From Tubulanus polymorphus (taxonomy: Eukaryota; Nemertea; Palaeonemertea; Tubulaniformes; Tubulanidae), in NCBI RefSeq assembly GCF_964204645.1, contig NC_134027.1, positions 10,032,485 through 10,096,484 of the forward strand: a stretch of 64,000 nt of DNA. Reading direction: 5' to 3'. Shown one piece after another: positions 1 through 14,800 of this stretch. The notes below the pieces were generated by a model that saw nothing but the letters and a program-made list of their open reading frames with translations, made no database searches and was not told the DNA's origin. The translations under genes were made by a program, and so were the position numbers. Within the stretch, counting starts at the first letter, position 1; each line of letters opens with the position of its first letter.

Positions 1-2846
1 ATGGATCATAGCCTGCCGCGATCATTGAAACACATTATCAGCAATGCTGAATACTATGGGCCGTCGCTGTTTCTGTTAGGTAAGCGAACTTACAAATTCA
101 ACAATTCAATCGTTGAAATCATTGATGAGGTTTGAAGGTTCTAGGGCCAATTTTCATTTCCTATCAAGGCCGTTAACCTAGAACTAAACTTTACATGACA
201 TAGACGTTGAAATCGTATCAGACGATTTATGATCCTCGATGAATGGAAATCTTCAATATTTTTTTTCTGGCTTTATCTCGCTAGCAACTGATGTTGTGAC
301 TGTTTACGTGTTCCAAGAACCATCGCTGTTGTCGTCGCTGCAAGATAACGGACTTACGGATGTTGTCTTACAATCACTGCTTATCAAAGATGTAAGTACA
401 ATTCACTGTTGTTCCTTTGATCTATTACCGTATGTTTGTAAAAATCTTTTATTATATACTTCCTGCAAAGTTAAAAGAAATTGTTTCGAGCTTAAAAAGA
501 TTCAGAATTTAAGGGTGCATGTATTTGGATATGATCAGGCTTAAGTTGTTAGTAAGGCTATATACCCTCTGCCATTACTTGACAAATATTCAAAATTTTC
601 CCTAAGTCAAAGACTGCTCGATTTTGTTTTGTTTAGGTTCCTGCAACGCGAGAGGTTTTGGCGTCGTTGCCGAATGTTTTCAGCGCTTTGTGTTTGAACG
701 CGCGTGGCTTACAGGCGTTCGTCGCGTGCAAGCCGTTCGAACGTCTGTTCAAAGTACTGTTGTCGCCGGATTACCTGCCGGCGATGAGGCGTCGGCGCAG
801 TTCGAATCCGCTCGGCGATACGGCCAGTAACCTCGGCAATGCGATGGATGAACTAATGCGTCATCAACCATCCCTACGTATGGATGCAACCAAAGCTATT
901 ATAAAGGTACATTTCTACTTGGTATATGAGTGCAAGGTTTTTAGCCCAGGGCAAGGCTCCAGATGGCGGGAAAAAAACTAATTCTATATGAAGAAGAAAC
1001 CGCCCTGAATGAAAATGGTGGCAGATTAAGTCTGGTCTCGAAATATGGTAGAAACAATCATTGAATTGGAAAGATGATTTTTGAAAATTTAATTTCAGTT
1101 GCTGGAAGAAGTTGTCGCGATGGGCCGCGATCCCCGTTACATTTGTCAGAAGCCGCAGCCGAAAAGCGACGTGCAATCGAACAGCACGCCGCGATCTCCG
1201 GCGCCGAATGATGCCACATCCTCGGACGAAGAGGAAGACGACGATGACATGCCGGCGACGCCTCAAAATCAGATGACGACGTCGGTATCCGAGAAACCGG
1301 CGTCAGAGCCTGGCACCAGCGATGGTCAGTCGCACGAGAAGACTCCGATTCCCCTCATGGACTATGTGCTAAATGTGGTATGTATGGATAATCACACGAT
1401 GAATGGCTTAAACTTTCTCATCCTTAGCAAATGGATCAGTGCATTTCATACAGAAAATTACAATATTGTATTTAAAGTCATAGTCAAATTGTCAATTGTG
1501 GATATATATTTATTGGCACTAGGCCTCTTTCATGTTAGTAGTTGGATAAAAGACTCGAATCCGTGTACACTACTGTAGATAATCAATATAACGATATTCA
1601 GTAATGATAATCAGTGATAATAGATATGGGCCTTCTGCGATTGGCTTCTTTCATCACTGATTCAGAAGGACTTTTTTGCATAAATCAAATCATTTAAAAG
1701 AATTTAAAAAAAATCACTGCGCCGCTGCAATAGAATATCAAATTTTTCCACTCTAATTACCTTTACTCAAATAAAGATCTCAAGTAAGGAGTCTATCGTA
1801 CTAATGCAAGCGGTTGAATGAGACAAATATTAGTCTAATGTTCACAAATATATTTGTTTTATTTCGCAATTATTTCTCAACAGATGAAGTTTGTCGAAGC
1901 GATTTTGAGTAACAACACGACCGATGATCATTGCCGCGAGTTCGTCACGCAGAAAGGACTCGTGCCTCTTATGTCGATACTCAGTTTACCGAATTTGCCG
2001 ATTGATTTTCCGGCATCTGCCTCTTGTCAAGCTGTTGCTACTGTCTGCAAGGCCGTGTTTGTAAGTTATCGGTTATACTTATCAACTTGACTTGGGTGTT
2101 ATCTTAAGCAAAAACCCTGGTCGATCATTTAGAGTTACAATTTGCCCAAGAGGGCCGTTACTATTTTCGATCACGCATACCAGTATTGAAATTTCCCTGA
2201 TTGTGTTGAAGTCTGTCTGCTGTAAACACTGATGTAGGGATAACCACTTGCTAATGTGTATTTCAACTTGAATTTAGAGCACATCAAGTGGCCTAGCTCG
2301 GTCAGTTTTGATGGTACGCACCTGATAAAAGTCTTAATAGGACCAGAAAGGACTGGCAGTTGATCAAAGCATGGTTTTTTTATCCATTTTTCACTATTGA
2401 AGGATGGCAAAAAAGTATTCATTGAAGGGGTCGTCAAGTCAAGTTGAAATAGACATTAGATTTAAAACTTTTTGATGTGTGTAATTTGCTTGATTTTGTC
2501 GTTACTTAGAAATCTATCTATCACCTTGTGGTTTGCCACGATTTAGGGTAAAATTAGTAAATAGTGCATTTGTCATAACCGTTTACGTGTTATTTTGCAG
2601 ACGTTGTCCGTTGAACCGCAGGTACTGAAACAGGGCCTGTTGCAGTTGAACGAAGTGCTACAGTCGTTGAAACCACTTCACAAACCGCTCGATCCACCCG
2701 GCGGCTCGGTGTTGCTGCGAGAACTCGCCACGTCGCCGAACATCCAAGAGGCGACGACCCTGTCGTCGGCGACTCCTTTGTTGCATTCGTTGACAGCGGC
2801 CCATGCTTATATAATGATGTTCGTGCATGTGTGTCGCGTGGGACAG
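1..2846 (+). CDS. HUWE1: HUWE1 exons 1-6: DUF913 armadillo-like region
   Basis: Exons 1..79 (possibly extending left of the window), 285..391, 637..906, 1099..1377, 1884..2060, 2601..2846. They encode about 386 residues close to the human protein, with recognisable landmarks such as [39 protein letters not shown] and [13 protein letters not shown]. In vertebrates this is the DUF913 part of the armadillo-like ring that presents substrates to the HECT domain. Exon 4 carries a low-complexity Ser/Asp/Glu insert after ICQK. The 505-bp intron 1378-1883 and the 540-bp intron 2061-2600 show no gene. Confidence 0.94.
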
Positions 2847-5800
2847 GTAAGAAATCATGTATGTATCTCGCTACTATATACATATATATTCATTCATCTT
2901 ACATAGTCGCTTGCTTAGTGGAACTTCGCCCTATTATTTGATACTTTGACTGCCAGCATTCGTACCTGAACGTTGTGTTGAGGTTTTTCTAACGATGTTA
3001 GCTAGTCGCTGATCAAATGTGTCGAATAGCAACTACTTCTACTGAGTAAAGAGATGACTTAAGTCCGCTTGGGGCGAAGTTCCATCGGTTTATTGCATTC
3101 ACTTTTCGTCTGACCATCGGTTGGTCAATAGACAGGATTTAGTTCTCTTGGATAAATTCCATTACACTTTCATCTACAGCCTTGATGTTTGTGTTAAATG
3201 TAGACACATCTACAGCCTGGCAATTTGGCCCGATTGTCATTATTGCTCAGCTAAATCAGCACTTTTGCAATTTTGCAGTTTTTATGGGAAATCTTGGAAG
3301 ACCCTTTGATTGATTGTCTTGAGGTTTAACCCTTTCAGTGCTGACTAATTAATACCCTGTAGTGCTGGAGGTAATTTGAAAATTTTATAAGATTCCACCC
3401 TAGTGTGTTGAACAACGGGAATACCACTATAGTGCGTCTACACTGCGGGCGCAGTGTATCGTTAGTTACTAGTATTACACTATGTTTGACAGGTGCTGCC
3501 ATTTTTCAGGAGAGATAATTACTAATTACATCAATACACCGCGGTGCGGTGTACTAGCAAAATCTATCACTGATTTATACACCGCACAACGGTGTAGACG
3601 CACTGGAAGGGTTAATATGTATATGTTCACCAGGGGCATTGTATATTGAAATAGCCTTATTGTCAGGCCTTTCAGGCCACTTCCCATGTAGGCATGTTGT
3701 CACTCGACCCCTGATTATTGCTTCTGTCCAGTTAGTTTTTAACAACCTTACACTCGGTATTCGGTTTTTCACCAGACGCAGAGGGGTTTGAATTGGGCAC
3801 CCCGCAACACTACGGCACATTATCATCATAGAGATCACCAAACATAAACTAGTTGATCGCGAACCCTAAATGCTAGGAAAATGAATCTTAGCACCTAATG
3901 CGCTCACATTGTGGGGACCGCCACGCTACGCTACGATGTTAACTCTGCTTGAACACTACTATTAAGTGCAGTAGTTTCTTGAAGTCATTTGGGATCTACT
4001 GTAATCACAATTAATCTCATTAAAGCAGAGTCCATGATATAACAGTTATATGCTAAATCTAAAGCGATGCCAAAGATTACATAGAAACTCTCCAAAATAT
4101 TACTAATGATTGGATTATAAACTCGATAGCGTTCAGTAAGCATCAAGTGCGTGGCTTTGTTGTTGGACTTTGGCTGTGGTGTTGGCTAAAAACTATGCAA
4201 AATATTTCAACTTTTCAAATAGATGTATGTACGTGTAGTATGCTTTTAGATAAAGTGCTTGCCTGAATACTAATTTACTCTGCTAACTACATCACGCGTT
4301 TCATAAGAGTATGGACCTATCCATCTAATTGCCAGGTGATATGATTAAAATTTACCAGTTGACTAAATTCTAAATGGTCATAATGATAGATTTCATTGGG
4401 GATTTCTGAAACGGTTTATTTTTTTCTAGAAAAAAAGGTTTAGAGCACTGTATCTTGATCTCCTGTCAAACAAAGTGTTTGTCTGGAATAAAAGTAGTGC
4501 GGAATTAACTATTGCATTTGTGCTTTTTTTCAACAATCTAGGCATTTTATGTCTGATTAATGAAGTATATACCAACATTGATTACTATGATTTCAGATAT
4601 TGACAAGTTATTTTGAGGTTTTTTATAGCAAGCACTGTATCTTGATCTCCTGTCAAACCACTGTTTGTCTGGCATAAAAGTAGTGCAAAATTAGCCACTG
4701 GGTTTATACTTTTTTTGTTCAAAATCGCGTATTTTATACCTGATTATTTGAGTATAATCTAGAAACATTGATTACAATTTCCGATGTTTACAAATTATTT
4801 TGAAATTTTTAATAACAGCACTGTATCTTGATCTCCTGTCAAACTAGTGTATGTCTGGAATAAAAACAGTGCAAAATTAACCATTGGGGTTTATGCTTTA
4901 TTTCTTCTAAGTCGAGCATTTTATGCCTGATTTCATTGAAGTATAATCTACAAACCCTAGTCACCTCATATAACTCGAATCAAAAGATCCACTGTAATTT
5001 CATGCTAGGTGAAGCTCGTTTTAATCAGAGTTCCTGCGGTCATTGATAATTGATGATCGTCAGGGAGTTTGGAATTAGTTTTCCCGGTCTTAGAAAGTTC
5101 AACGCTTTTTCTTGCATAAATCGGTGAGAAGAAATGGAATTTTTGGTGTTGGCTTATGATATCTTCATATTTTTTTGGTCATTGTTGAGTATGCTTCATG
5201 CAAAAGTTAAAATTCTTAGAGATCAGGAAAGGCATTGAGTTTCGGAGTTAAGAACATCTATCAGGAACTTTCATAGAAAATTTGGGAGAAAGGTTGTGGG
5301 AAGTCGAGGAATTCTGTAGATTATTTGGTGCAGGAGCCCTGTTAATTTTTCAAATGATATGGACCTAGACTTGCTCAGATAAGAAACAATGAATCAATTT
5401 TGTATTTTGCAGATTGATATTCGCACGATATCAGTAAGTCACTGGGGATCGGAGCTGGGCTTGCAAGTTCTCAAGGGATTAAGTCAGTTGTACACGTCGC
5501 TCGTTTGGGAGAGCACCGTTCTTCTCGCGTTGTGCAGCGAGGATATCCTGCCGAGCGATTGCGAATTCGGACGCGCCGATATGGAAAACTTGTTGCCAAA
5601 AGACATGAAAGACTTGAAGGGATCGCAAATGGAACTCACGCGCAGCGTCGGCGAACTCGGCAGTAACGGAGTCAGCGCCGCGATGGAATCGTTAAGCACG
5701 CAGGAGAATAGCGTACCTAGTCCTATGGAATCGGACGACGTTCCCGTATTAGAAAACGAATTGACGAAGAAAAACAAACTCTCGCCCGTCTTACAAGCTC

Positions 5801-8800
5801 AAATCAAACAGATCAAGCCGTTGTTGTCGGCGTCCTCGCGGCTCGGGCGCGCGCTCGCCGAACTGTTCGGACTTCTAGTTAAACTTTGCGTCGGATCGCC
5901 GGTGCGTCAACGTCGCAGTCAACAAGTTACACCCCCGGTCACGCCTACGCCGTCCGCTCAGGCGGTCGCGACTGCGTTAACGAAACTGTTAGCTAACGGA
6001 TTATCGTGGACTCCCCCGGATACATCTCCTGTGCCAAAATTACAGTAAGTTCGTCTCAAAGATTTTATATGGATTTTATGATGTGGTTTCCAGATGAAAG
6101 GCTTGCACTTTGCAACCGAGCACATTTTGATACGAAGCATACATTAACGCATTATCCATATTCAAATTGCTAGGAAGTCGAATTTGGGAAAAGGGCCTTG
6201 TTTTTAATTTAAGGGGGTGTTTTGGTGAAAATCTATGCCAAAAAGATATCAGTTTCAAAAGGACAATCAGAGAGCTAAGTCTTCTCTGATAAGGCCAATT
6301 GCAGATATCAGCAGTGTTTAGGCAGGGCTCTAAACTTGTTTTTGAAAATATTTGTTTTCTTTGTCACTTTAAGTGGATTTGATACTGTATAAAACGTACG
6401 ATAATCATTATCATTTGAAGGCTAACTGTGTTTATTATGTCTTCCATCAATGCTGAGTAGCCTATAGCCTGGTCATCCCAAGGCAACCTATAGTGGGCTG
6501 AATATTTTAATGTTAATTTTCCAGATTAACATTCTATATTTGTTGTGTTGGATTTACGTCGCCGATGTTGTTCGATGAATTGAAATATCCGTATCATTTG
6601 ATGCTGCAGAAATTCGTCCAGTCTGGTGGTCAGAACGCTTTGTTCGAGTAAGTTATAACCATAACATTTGGATTTTGCATCTTTAGTTAATACGGAAATA
6701 ACTAATATAATCAGAAGACTAGGTAGCGAGACCAAACTGCTGTCTTATGAAGTATTTCCAACAGAAAATCGGGGAATTCTGGGAACTCGGTTGAGCAGTA
6801 ACGATGTTCTTCGTTCCTCCCCGGACATATCAAGATATAAATCATGTATAGTAAATAGTGGTCATCGTTGCATATATAAGATCTCGCTTTTGATTTACAG
6901 AGCTTTCAAGTGGGCATTATCGTGTGCTGGTAAGGTGACATTAAACGAAGGATTAGAATATGCAGAATTACCTGGTATGTAAGCTTTTAGTATATCATTA
7001 TAGTAAAAAAAGTAATCTTCATACGTTGAGAGCGTAACGAAATCTGCACTGATACTGCAAATACTATGTATTATATCAGCTGGCTAGTGAAATACTCTTG
7101 GGAACCACAGAACGCCAAAATCTTCATTGCAAAGCCCTTGCATTTTAGAGTGTAGAGATAGATAATATGTGAGATCGCCTATGCCCTGGGATCTTGGAAA
7201 CTTGCTTAACCTGGCCCGTAGAATTACACTAAATCCTCGTAGCAGAACGAAGTGTTAATAGATATGTGGTTTTAGGAGAAGAAATATGGTCCCGGCCATG
7301 CGGGAGTTGAACTCTGGGCCACAACGTACAATTGATGTAGATTTTACTTAGTTTGTTGTACATTAGACAGTCAGAAAGCTGACAGTAGGAAGATTGATCA
7401 CACAATTATCCTACCGTCTGCCCATAACAATTCAGTTGCTGATCAGCGGAATTCGATCGAATGATTCATCATCTCATTCTCACCATATTTATTTCAGATG
7501 GAACGGGTGAATTTTTGGACGCTTGGCTTTTACTCGTCGAGAAAATGGTCAACACGAAAAATGTATTAGAATCTCGTCATAATATGCCGAAACGCATCGC
7601 CGGTGATTTAACGCCATTCAGTCCAGTACAGTATTTAGTGAAAACGCACAAGGTAGATTTAACCCAACGTGTAACTGAAAATGCTTTATATCGATGTTAG
7701 TGGTGTTTCAAGTTGGGCTTCATATATATCCTTACTTTCAGTCTGCATTCCAATCTATCATGCATTTGTGGGAGAAGAAGCCTTTGAGCGTGTATGGAGG
7801 CCGCATGTCCGAATCAATTCTGGCCATATTGTGTCACATCATTAAAGGCGAAGCCGTCATTCGGGTGAGTAGAAATAGGTCTAAAATTATGGACCATTTT
7901 AATACTGTGTACATGTCAATGATCTTAATTTGTATATTTTTTTGAGCTAGTGGTAATGAATGATATGGAAATTACTTTCAGGAGAAACTAGGTAAAGATA
8001 AAGTCAGCGAAACTGCCACCGGCAATTCAGCAACGGGTACAACGCCAGCGGGTGAATCGACATTGGCTAACAATCTACGAGCGGTGGAACCTGACGAGCC
8101 GGCTATCAATCAAGAACACTTACAACAGGTAGGCGTATGAAGTGATGAGTAATAATAATTGAATTGTGAATTTGAAAAACTAAATAAATTTAATTGTTTC
8201 ACATCTTGGAAATATTGAAAAAGGTTTAGGACTTACTTTGAGACGTGAACATAGAAGCTGTTTCTTGGAGGCTTAGCTGGCGCACAATGAATTATTCTAC
8301 AAAGCCTACAACTTATATGCACATGGTTTATTGAAATATGATTGAAAGATGATTACGATATTGATTGTCAGAACTTTTTTGTAGTTGATTGATATGGGTT
8401 TTACGCGTGAACACTGTACAGAAGCGTTATTGCACACGACCAGTATGGAACAAGCTACGGAATACCTCCTCACGCATCCACCGCCAGTTCCAGTGGCTAT
8501 TCTCGTAAGTTATTCATGATTCTGCTATGATTTTTGCATCCTAGTTTGGGTGAAAGATGTGCCTATACTGTCCGGTGTCTCGTTAATATATTCTCATTAA
8601 AAACGCAGCCCGCTTCTAGATAAATGCCACCATTACGCAGTTAACTCAGAAAGTAAAAGACGAATGCGATTATCATTCTGGAAAGTGCTGATGATCGTAG
8701 TTACTTTTATAGAGTTATGTAGAATTGTTTGCATCCAAAAGCTAATAGATTGCAATGAAATGGGGAACATTTGGAGATAGGTTTAGATACAGTTTTCGGT

Positions 8801-11800
8801 TTAGTTGATTGTTTTTGTTTGTTCGTCCTGTGTTGGTGAATCGTTCTGTATCCGTTCGTTATTTTCGTTGTTGTTCGAAACTACCGTATTTGTGGTCAAA
8901 CGTTGACTGTTAGGATACTCGACCTCCTCTGCCCGTATATCTGCATGCTGATTGATCGATTCAGTCGATCGATTGAGAATGATGCGAATAGTGACGTCGT
9001 GTTGTTATTGATCTGTAAATATTCCGCAGGATCAGTCGGCGGCAGCTGCAGCAGCAGTGGTGGCGGCGTCGGCGGCGTCGTCGGCCTCGTCGTCGAACGC
9101 TGAAGATTTGGAACTGTCCGAGGACGACCAAATGCTTCGCGCGATCGCGATGTCACTGGGTGAGAATATCCTGATGTCAACCGACCAGGTAATTAACCAA
9201 GCATTCTGTACGTGTTCGGTATTCATTTGGCCATGGATTTTTTTATTTCGCTTGCAAGTGATTATGTCGTACAGGGTGGCCACTGACCTGGAAATCCTGC
9301 AAAACTCAAGGAATCAGAAAAAAAAAGGAAGAGCTTGGGGAACTTGAGACAAATTTTACTGAAAACTTGGAAAACTCAGGGGAATTCGGATAATTGATCG
9401 TGTGTTTCTTTATTAGTACGTGATTCAATGAAAATTGAATGAATTATAACATTTCAAATCTAGAAATTTGTCCAACTCTCTCTGGGAATTTTTTTGTGCA
9501 ATCACTTGGAAATAAATCGGGGAACACTCAGAGGATTTGTAAATGGGTTCAAAGTGGCCACCCCATTGCAAATGTCTTCGCTTCGTAAATAATGCGAGTA
9601 GATTGTATTTCATACTTTTTCCTCTGGTTCAAATCATCCATGAGCTGGTGATTGGCATCATATTTTCTTGATGGTTTTGATTCAGCAAAGATTTTCAGCC
9701 AGAAATTGTTAGCTTAGAAATGTATTTATCTGTGTGTGCCGATCGTCTGATGTTTTCAATATTAGTTGGTATGAATTGATTATTGTGGCAAAACCTGAAA
9801 TCAAACCGAGTCACTTCTCGCTCATCTTTACTCATTATTCTAGCCAATCATAAGAATTTGTGTTTAATTCGACAATTATTTCTGCAGTAGTCATTAACTT
9901 TGTAACCAAGTGAATATATGTATAAGGCTTTTTGCTCTTTGTTCAGTCCCATGGATTGAAGATCTCTATGTAGCTGCCCGATCTGTTAGTCAGGTTATTT
10001 GCTGTAAATTTCTATGCCATAAGCTTCAAACCCCAGCAAGGGAAGATAGTTTTAAGTAGCACAAGTAGAACTAGGTATCCAATATCAATAACTCTTTAAG
10101 GTAGTAAGCAGTACCTTCATACACATACATAAGCGCATCATGAAAAGAATTTTCCTCTGAGAAATTGGCGATATTCTTCTTCAGTCAAGATTGGTGATAT
10201 GATATTTTCAGGATGAAGAAAAAGAACAGAAAAAAGAGGAGGAAGATGAATCGCCACTGGAGAAAAGTGTCCTTGATCAGTTTACAAACACAGTCATGCA
10301 CGGTAATTAAATAAAGAATTAAATAATTGTTTCCTAATTAGAGTTTGGTTCAGTACATTCCGACAGTTTTGGTGTTTACCTTAGCTATACGATAAAATAC
10401 CTTATAATCTCTTTCAATGTATGAATGGGGTTACAAGTTTATCATTTTAGATTTCGGTCTTAAGGTTTAAACTTCATCACGATACAAGCATTGAATAGTT
10501 TTGATTTGACATAGAGAAATATTTGAATATTCATAGAGTTCGCATATATTACGATATTAGGTTGTTTATCATTACTGGATACTCTCCCCGAAACCGTGTA
10601 TCGTGTCTGTGACCTGCTGGTTGTCGTTACAAATCGCAATGGCCAAACATGGCGCAATGAAATGTTACAAGATCTGATGAAACAGGTCAGTAAATTTAGA
10701 AATATTGTTTTATCTTGTTTTGATGACCGATGCATTTTGATGACTATGACTGAATCATAATTTAAAACTCTTGAAGACTGGTTGAGATGTATTAAGTGTT
10801 CAACAACAAGTTGAAATTTGTACATTTTTACTCGTATGTTAATCATGCTCTTACGATTTATTTTCAGATCTGTGAGTTGTCCATAACACTAGTGGAACTT
10901 TCGGCTCCATTAACCGTATCAGACTCCTGCAATATCCAAGAATGGGCCAGTCATCTATCAACAGTAGCAAACGCTTCGAAACTCGCTACACGCTTACATT
11001 TATTGAGTCTGCTGTTTGAGGTAACGAGTTTTCTCCAGTTCGAGGGTCGGTTGCTCAAAAGTTGGTTAAAGATAACCGGCGGATAAATACCATAGTAACA
11101 ATGAAATTTTAATTGTCAATATGTCAATTATCCACTAGATAACTGTAAACAACTTGAATAAAATCATTAGCCAGGCCTGTTATTATCATATATTTCTACT
11201 ATGGAACCATTATATATCTATTGGATATTAGTTATGATGGATAAAGGTTTTGATACGTAGTAATGTTGTTCTTTTTGTTCAGGAAATGAAAGTACCATGT
11301 GCTGAAGCATTAGAGAAGGCAGGGCTTATCGATCAACTTGTCGCTTTGTTAGATGCCTCTCAACAGTGTCTCAGTATCGCCAAAGTAACGACTACTCCAA
11401 AGTAGGTTGACAAGCCATAAAAACTTCATAGTTAATCATAGAGTAGCTGCCTCCATAAATGCTCCTATGAAATGACGTACATCTAATCAAATTGCGTGCC
11501 TAATTTCACGGATGAATTGATTATTTCTAGATGGATAGCTCCCATGCTACTGCTGATCGACCAGTATGAAAGAGTTTCCATATCATGTCAACGAAAGTCT
11601 GCAATCAAGCACCTTCTGGTAAGAACTGAATTGTCATACTTAGCTGCCAAAAGTTCCTGATTTTGATCTATAGCAGTAGTTTTTCGATAATTTGGAATTT
11701 ATTTGCTGCGAAAAGTCGATCTTGTGCATCTTCCAAGATGAATTTCCAGTATTAGAAAATTTGAAACATGATTTCTTTTGTCATGCGTGAACACATAGTA

Positions 11801-14800
11801 TTTGTTTAAGATGAATGAATCACGTTGATGTTGCAGGGTGAGGCTCATACATGGAAGTGGTTTGACGATCGCGGTGGTAGATGGTGTACTTACAGCGCGA
11901 GCAACAATAAAAGTATCGATGACGCGTATAGAGCGGGAGAGACCAGTGTACGGTAAGTCTTCATTGAAATCAGGCGTTCGATTGATGTGAACAAATTAAT
12001 GTATGATCCTTAAAATGCCGTATACCATGGGGCACATTACACAAGCCAAGTTAACAAGCTTAACATGTTCTGTTAAAGTTTAAGAAATTTCATTCTAATC
12101 TGTCCAGATTGTGTTCAATAACCATTTATGTTAGTGTTCCTTGAAATTTAAAATGTGAAAATCCTAGTATTTTGTTATGAAAAAAATGTTAAAAACGCCA
12201 ATTGTAATGATATGAGAAAACATGAGAAAATTCTGGACTTCATCTATCTGACCCATGAGAGATTTAGCTGAGATTTTTAGATTCCTACCGGAAGTGTCAT
12301 AGTCTACGATAACATTAAAAAACTTGCCTAGTAATTAGTAATGATTATGAGAGCAAAATAAGTGGATGGTTGAATGATATTTCTTTTTTTGCAGATTTAC
12401 CGCTGGTCGACGTAGATACACAGTGCATTTCAACTCGATGGTTCAAGTCAATGAAGAGACCGGAAATAGACGGCCGATCATGCTCTCATTACCGACGAAA
12501 GAAGAAAAGGAAAAAGCGGCCAAAGAACGCGAAAAGAAAGAAGAGAATGCTCCTAAAGATGAAAACAAGGATAAGAAAGGTATAAAGGTTATTGACGAAA
12601 TTGAATTTTAAAATAGACTGGTCGCCCAAAGCCTTGAATTATCACTGGCCCTGCTTCAAGATTGGTTGCTGCTTTTCCATGGATCTTAGTTGTTAACTTA
12701 GTGCAAATGAAGTTAATAATCTGAGATAGAATTGTTATCGTGAAGTGATTGATTCATATTTGTAGATGAAGATGCTGCTGCAAGTGCTATGGATACTAGT
12801 TGCGACATTTCGGAGAAGATATCCAACATCATTTGTCTACTTCCTGACCAGATTGCCAGCATTATCAGGTAAATAGCTTCACTCATTTGTGCAAAACAGA
12901 AAACCGTGCTCAGGTTCACTTACAGATGTCATACTGTGAATAAGTATTCAAGATACAGCTGGCCCATATTTGCTTAATTTTCCTAGTCACTGAATACATC
13001 CATCTAACCAAATCCCGATGTATAGGGCTTCTAATAGACATGTCTTGATAGCCAGGGTCATAGAGTTTGCCTAGATTGGCTGATATCTTGTCATCTATGG
13101 CCCAGGAAAATTAGTTGTTTGGAAATATGAAAGTACATATACTGATAATAGAAACGTATGACATTTTTAGGTCATGTTGCGGCTTAATCGGTATTCCGGT
13201 CGAACCGGACAGTTTGCACGCTGTAATGAGATTACTACTGAGGTTAACGCGTGAACACAAATACGCCGTGCTGTTCGCCGAACTCGACGGCCCGAAACTG
13301 TTGCTCGGTTTGAATCAGTCGTCGGCGTTCCAAGGTTTTACGTCGTTGGCTACGTTGCTGCTGCGTCATGTCATGGAAGAACCGACCACGTTGAGACAGA
13401 CGATGGAACGCGTATGTATTATTCATTACTCGCACAATTTTTATTATCGTCTCAATTTTGCAAATGATGCAATTATCAATGGATCCTTCATATCACACCA
13501 ATAAAGTACTCTCGGTGTGGGAATGAGTGATTTTAATGTTATTCTGATGCGAAATCTTTCTACTTCTTCGGTGAAGTTAGGAATTTCATTCATGCTATTC
13601 AGCATGAAATGAAATACCGATAAGTCTACAATAATATATAAAGTCTATTGAATGAAAGTTTTGTGCTCTAAGATGCAAGTTCATCGTTTTACATGGAATA
13701 AGAACTTGCTGAATGTAATTGCTATTCAGCTATTAATTCGACTTCACAATTCGTAACTTACTCCATATTTACTTTTGATTTTGTGATTACGTAGTGGGAA
13801 TGATAGCTAATGACATATAAGCAGACTTGATAGTAATTCATTCCAGTTTATTGGTTTCCAGTCTCGAATAGGCTTAAAATCTTCTTGAAAACTCATTATA
13901 TCTAGGAATGACTAATCTGTAGGTCCAGAATCGGCTTAGGCAGATCGGACTTGTGCCTGCCTTGAATATTTAATCATACATACAGCTTGCTATGTTTGTA
14001 TGTTTATTTATAGGTCGTTCGTCATCCACAATCAGGCAACAATTCCAGCGTAACCGGCGTCGCTCACTCGAGCATCGGTGCCATTGAAATGCACTACGTT
14101 CTACGTGTTCTCAGTCCAGCTGCGTGCCGGTGCCCTGATCTGTTCAAACAAGTAGCGAAGGACGTATATCGTATAGCCTTGACACACACGTCATCAGCGC
14201 TTCAAGGTTTGTATATTTTCATTCGGTTTTAGTAAATTTTCATCGCATTTGGTTTAGTTTATCGTTGACGGTTCTTTTTTTTGCAGATGAGAGCCGTTTG
14301 TCATCTCAAAACGCGGCTCAAATCCTGAAAATCTCTCCGCTCGGTCAACAGAAACCGGTTGAAATGGGCGAACAGGTGCAACGAGTTGTACACGAGTTGC
14401 TCAAAGGACTAGCAATGCAGTACATCATTCCAAAAGAAGAAAGTGAGTTTCGCGAAGATACGAAAATCGAATGTTACTTCGATTTGTTGTGGCTTAGACC
14501 CTTTTTGAAACAAAAGAATGTGGAAACAATTCTAGAGAATTTTATCTACGTGAAGTTCTACCTCATTCAGTAAATATATTGAGATTTCAGACGATTCAGT
14601 GTCAATGAAATTTATCTGCTTTATGAGACACTCGAATTCTACAATTCATGTATTCAAATGAAGTGCACTGCAATAATTTCTGAATTTAATATCATTGAGT
14701 GTTCGTCACTGTTAGCTCTATTAGTTAAGCTGAATTGTCAGATAAATAGATATATGAATTAGAAACATTATTTGAAAACTAATGTGACGATGTGGAAACA

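Larger units (their letters stand above)
2847..5412 (+). other. HUWE1 intron 6 (2.57 kb): MITE and tandem hairpin repeats
   Basis: The longest HUWE1 intron in the window. It holds a piggyBac-type MITE at 3326-3615 and three tandem ~187-bp repeats at about 4400-4985. The remaining AT-rich sequence shows no gene. The ORFs at 3121-3309 and 3575-3841 have no recognisable protein content. Confidence 0.7.

Noticed and set aside
8896-9283. Minus-strand ORFs rich in Thr/Pro/Ala opposite HUWE1 exon 14
   Set aside because: They are complements of the Ala/Ser codon runs of the real exon.
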